Positions 62,095 to 64,000 of a DNA stretch of 64,000 nt are shown in pieces. This stretch comes from Branchiostoma belcheri. Taxonomy: Eukaryota > Chordata > Leptocardii > Amphioxiformes > Branchiostomatidae. Below the pieces are notes generated by a model, which worked only from the letters and a program-made list of their open reading frames with translations, ran no database searches and was not told where the DNA came from. Where the stretch lies: assembly GCF_001625305.1 (NCBI RefSeq), contig NW_017803910.1, positions 1,201,040-1,265,039 of the forward strand. Reading direction: 5' to 3'. The stretch's first letter is position 1, and the number at the start of each line of letters is the position of its first letter. The position numbers were made by a program, and so were the translations under genes.

Positions 62095-64000
62095 CTTGGA
62101 ACACGTTCTACCGCTGGACCAATCACAGAGCGGCACGGCACAGGGACGGGAAGTCTCGCGCCAGGCCGCGGGAAACACCGACGGGAAGAAGCGCCCACTA
62201 GCGAGAATCATAGTCAATGCAAGTTAGGTACAAATAAAAGAAGATGCAGATGGGCCGGAAAAAGGACCATGATTCCGTGAAGTATACATGTTGACTTCTG
62301 TTCAGCTGTGAATTTGGACAATGACGTGATTCTAGAAAAAATATGCCTGTAGTACTACTGCTGGTTGTGACATCTCTTGATCTCTCGATCGATCTTATGC
62401 ATACGTCTGCTAGCTTTACGTCACAGCTCTAACGTTATAGGAATAATATTATTCGTCTTCAGATGATGTAGATCTGTACATCTGAAATTGGTAGCATTTG
62501 TGTTACCTTTCTATATACGTAATATACTGGTATTCACTGTCACGTACAGCCCGGCCCCCACGAATAGAGTAGAGTAGATCTTTCGTGTCGGTAGGAAGTT
62601 CTCTTCCACTTTGAGCCGCTCCTTGTAGTTTACTGCGTTGACATTGTCATCTTGTGGGGGTTGTCCAGTGCCCGGGGGTTGTACACCACTGGATGACTTC
62701 TCATGTGTTTGTCCAGTCTATACTGGATATACGCTGTAGGGTCCAAGTACTCTCCAAACAGAGGTTCCAGTGAAAAAAAAAAGAAACCCCGATAAAAAAA
62801 GCCTAAAAACACGCCAAAATAACCCCAAACCCAAACCTCTGCTTGGAGAGTAGGGTTCAAGCTCGAAGGCAATTATGACACCAATACTAGTATCCATCCG
62901 CCGTGCCTTCAGATTTGTCCTTGGCGCTGCATCATGTGGGGCGTAAGCCTAATTGGCCCTGCACATGGCGATCGAGGATGTCATGCTGCTTTCCCCCATG
63001 CACTCGGAACGCGACGTTGTTACGTCAATGTTTATATGATTCTTGCAGTGTGTGAACGTGTGAAGAATAAAAACATTCACTCAGCTATTGTCTGCAAGAT
63101 GGGGCGAGTTCATTTCTGCTCCCAGTGTGTTCGCTGGATTTACGTGTACATGTATTAGTTATCGGTGCCAGAGGCTATACTAGCTTGATTTTTTTTCATC
63201 TGTGCGTCCTGACCGCAGACCTTCCTATAGCTACATACGTGGTAATTTTACGGTAGGACCAGTTTTAATTGGGCCCGGTATGTAACATTGTAGCCTGGAA
63301 TCAATGCCTACCAGACATTTGCCGGTTTCTAGTAGCCACCGCGAGCGGCGAATACATGATGTAGCTCGTAGGGATGTAACAGGATAGTAACATAGGAAAA
63401 TGGTAAAAATCGGCCAAATGCTAGTTGCCAGAGGCGGTCCAGGGAGCCACCAAAAACTATTAGCGTTCCACAGAAGCAATATCGTAAATCCTTAATAAAT
63501 GTGTTCAATAAAAATTATTTGCATGTGAAGAGGACCAGCGACGACTTAAACTGCGTTTTCTCCATTTTTCTGTTCATTTTATCCATGAATTGAAGATATC
63601 TGGTTATCATGGAAGCACTGTTTTGGTGATATCGATAACATCTTTCATATGGACTCAAATTCCACAAAGCTTGCTTCGGTTCTTTCCGCTCAAGATGCCG
63701 GAAATAATGCCGACCTATAGCTCTAATAATTCGAATGGGTCCTGGGTAGGGCACTACCCTCGAAACCCATACACTAGGCCTGCTTGTAATGCATTAATGG
63801 GGCTTCAAAGCTTCAATACGACCAAAGCTAACAAGCCGATAGAATTATTGCCCAATTACTTTGTTTGGAGTCAGCAAAAGGGCATGCATGGTGGTACCTC
63901 ACATATACAGTGCATATGTAACGTTATAGTTGGTCGACTGAGCTTTGCCTTGTTTTGGAAAGGGTCAGTCCAGCACTAGTTTATTTTTTTATTTTTTGAG
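62095..64000. other. STT3B promoter side and unassigned flank
   Basis: 62095-62230 is G+C-rich with a CCAAT word (GACCAATCAC near 62117) and should hold the STT3B start site. Beyond it lie a coding-like fragment (62531-62755), a short inverted repeat (TACTCTCCAA-type words at about 62743-62765 and 62834-62858), and AT-rich sequence with no recognised gene up to the window end. Confidence 0.5.
62531..62755 (-). other. Unrecognised coding-like fragment
   Basis: Two minus-strand frames look protein-like in succession: one with EYLDPTAYIQYRLDKHMRS, the other with NYKERLKVEENFLPTRKIYS followed by a hydrophobic start (TLFVGAGLYVTV) and a GT donor near 62530. They are in different frames and overlap, so this is either one real exon in the second frame or a broken gene fragment. 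There is only about 430 bp to the STT3B start, too little for a further gene on this strand unless it is an alternative upstream exon. I cannot name the family. Confidence 0.35.

Noticed and set aside
63515-63979. Plus- and minus-strand frames of 79-129 residues near the window end
   Set aside because: No family recognised, overlapping on both strands, and no splice structure; not enough to call a gene.

Overview
The window is intron-rich animal DNA. It carries seven protein-coding genes, six of which have clear one-to-one vertebrate counterparts. Small exons with canonical GT-AG borders, many short inverted-repeat (MITE-like) elements, tRNA-derived SINEs and an intronless leucine-rich-repeat receptor gene make an invertebrate deuterostome, most likely amphioxus (Branchiostoma), the best guess. 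That assignment is inference from gene content and protein similarity; nothing in the sequence names the species.

Layout, left to right. 1-2150: no recognised exon, two simple or satellite repeats and a SINE scrap. 2151-8506 (+): 3' part of a glutamate-carboxypeptidase-II/NAALADL1-type M28B metallopeptidase; its N-terminal exons lie before the window or were not found. 8507-10667: repeat-rich spacer with a 141-bp satellite broken by a nested MITE, and a second MITE. 11134-15359 (-): POFUT2. 16314-22222 (-): CEP70. 22681-29971 (+): FASTKD4/TBRG4, head-to-head with CEP70. 31396-32919 (+): intronless LRR transmembrane protein with a tyrosine-rich tail. 34617-38168 (-): peroxisomal trans-2-enoyl-CoA reductase (PECR), ending in the peroxisomal signal SKL. 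38440-42852 (+): vezatin, head-to-head with PECR across about 270 bp. 45880-62094 (-): STT3B, the catalytic subunit of oligosaccharyltransferase, tail-to-tail with vezatin. 62095-64000: STT3B promoter and an unrecognised coding-like fragment.

The genes do not form one pathway; this is ordinary metazoan gene neighbourhood. POFUT2 (ER O-fucosylation) and STT3B (ER N-glycosylation) both act on secretory proteins, but nothing here shows that their proximity matters. Two head-to-head pairs (CEP70/TBRG4 and PECR/VEZT) probably share bidirectional promoters.

The most interesting signals are: (1) a tandemly duplicated, phase-0 exon in PECR (111 and 108 bp) that looks mutually exclusive and swaps a segment of the reductase just after the VAP motif; (2) loss of the usual catalytic Tyr in the same enzyme; (3) a duplicated splice acceptor in the M28B peptidase gene that would give an in-frame 11-residue insertion; (4) several perfect or near-perfect inverted-repeat elements, including a 1.35-kb one lying 38 bp from an STT3B splice donor and an inverted pair of motifs resembling Penelope-type hammerhead ribozymes. 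Reading frames were checked across exon junctions by codon phase; exon borders are read by eye and may be off by a base or two.
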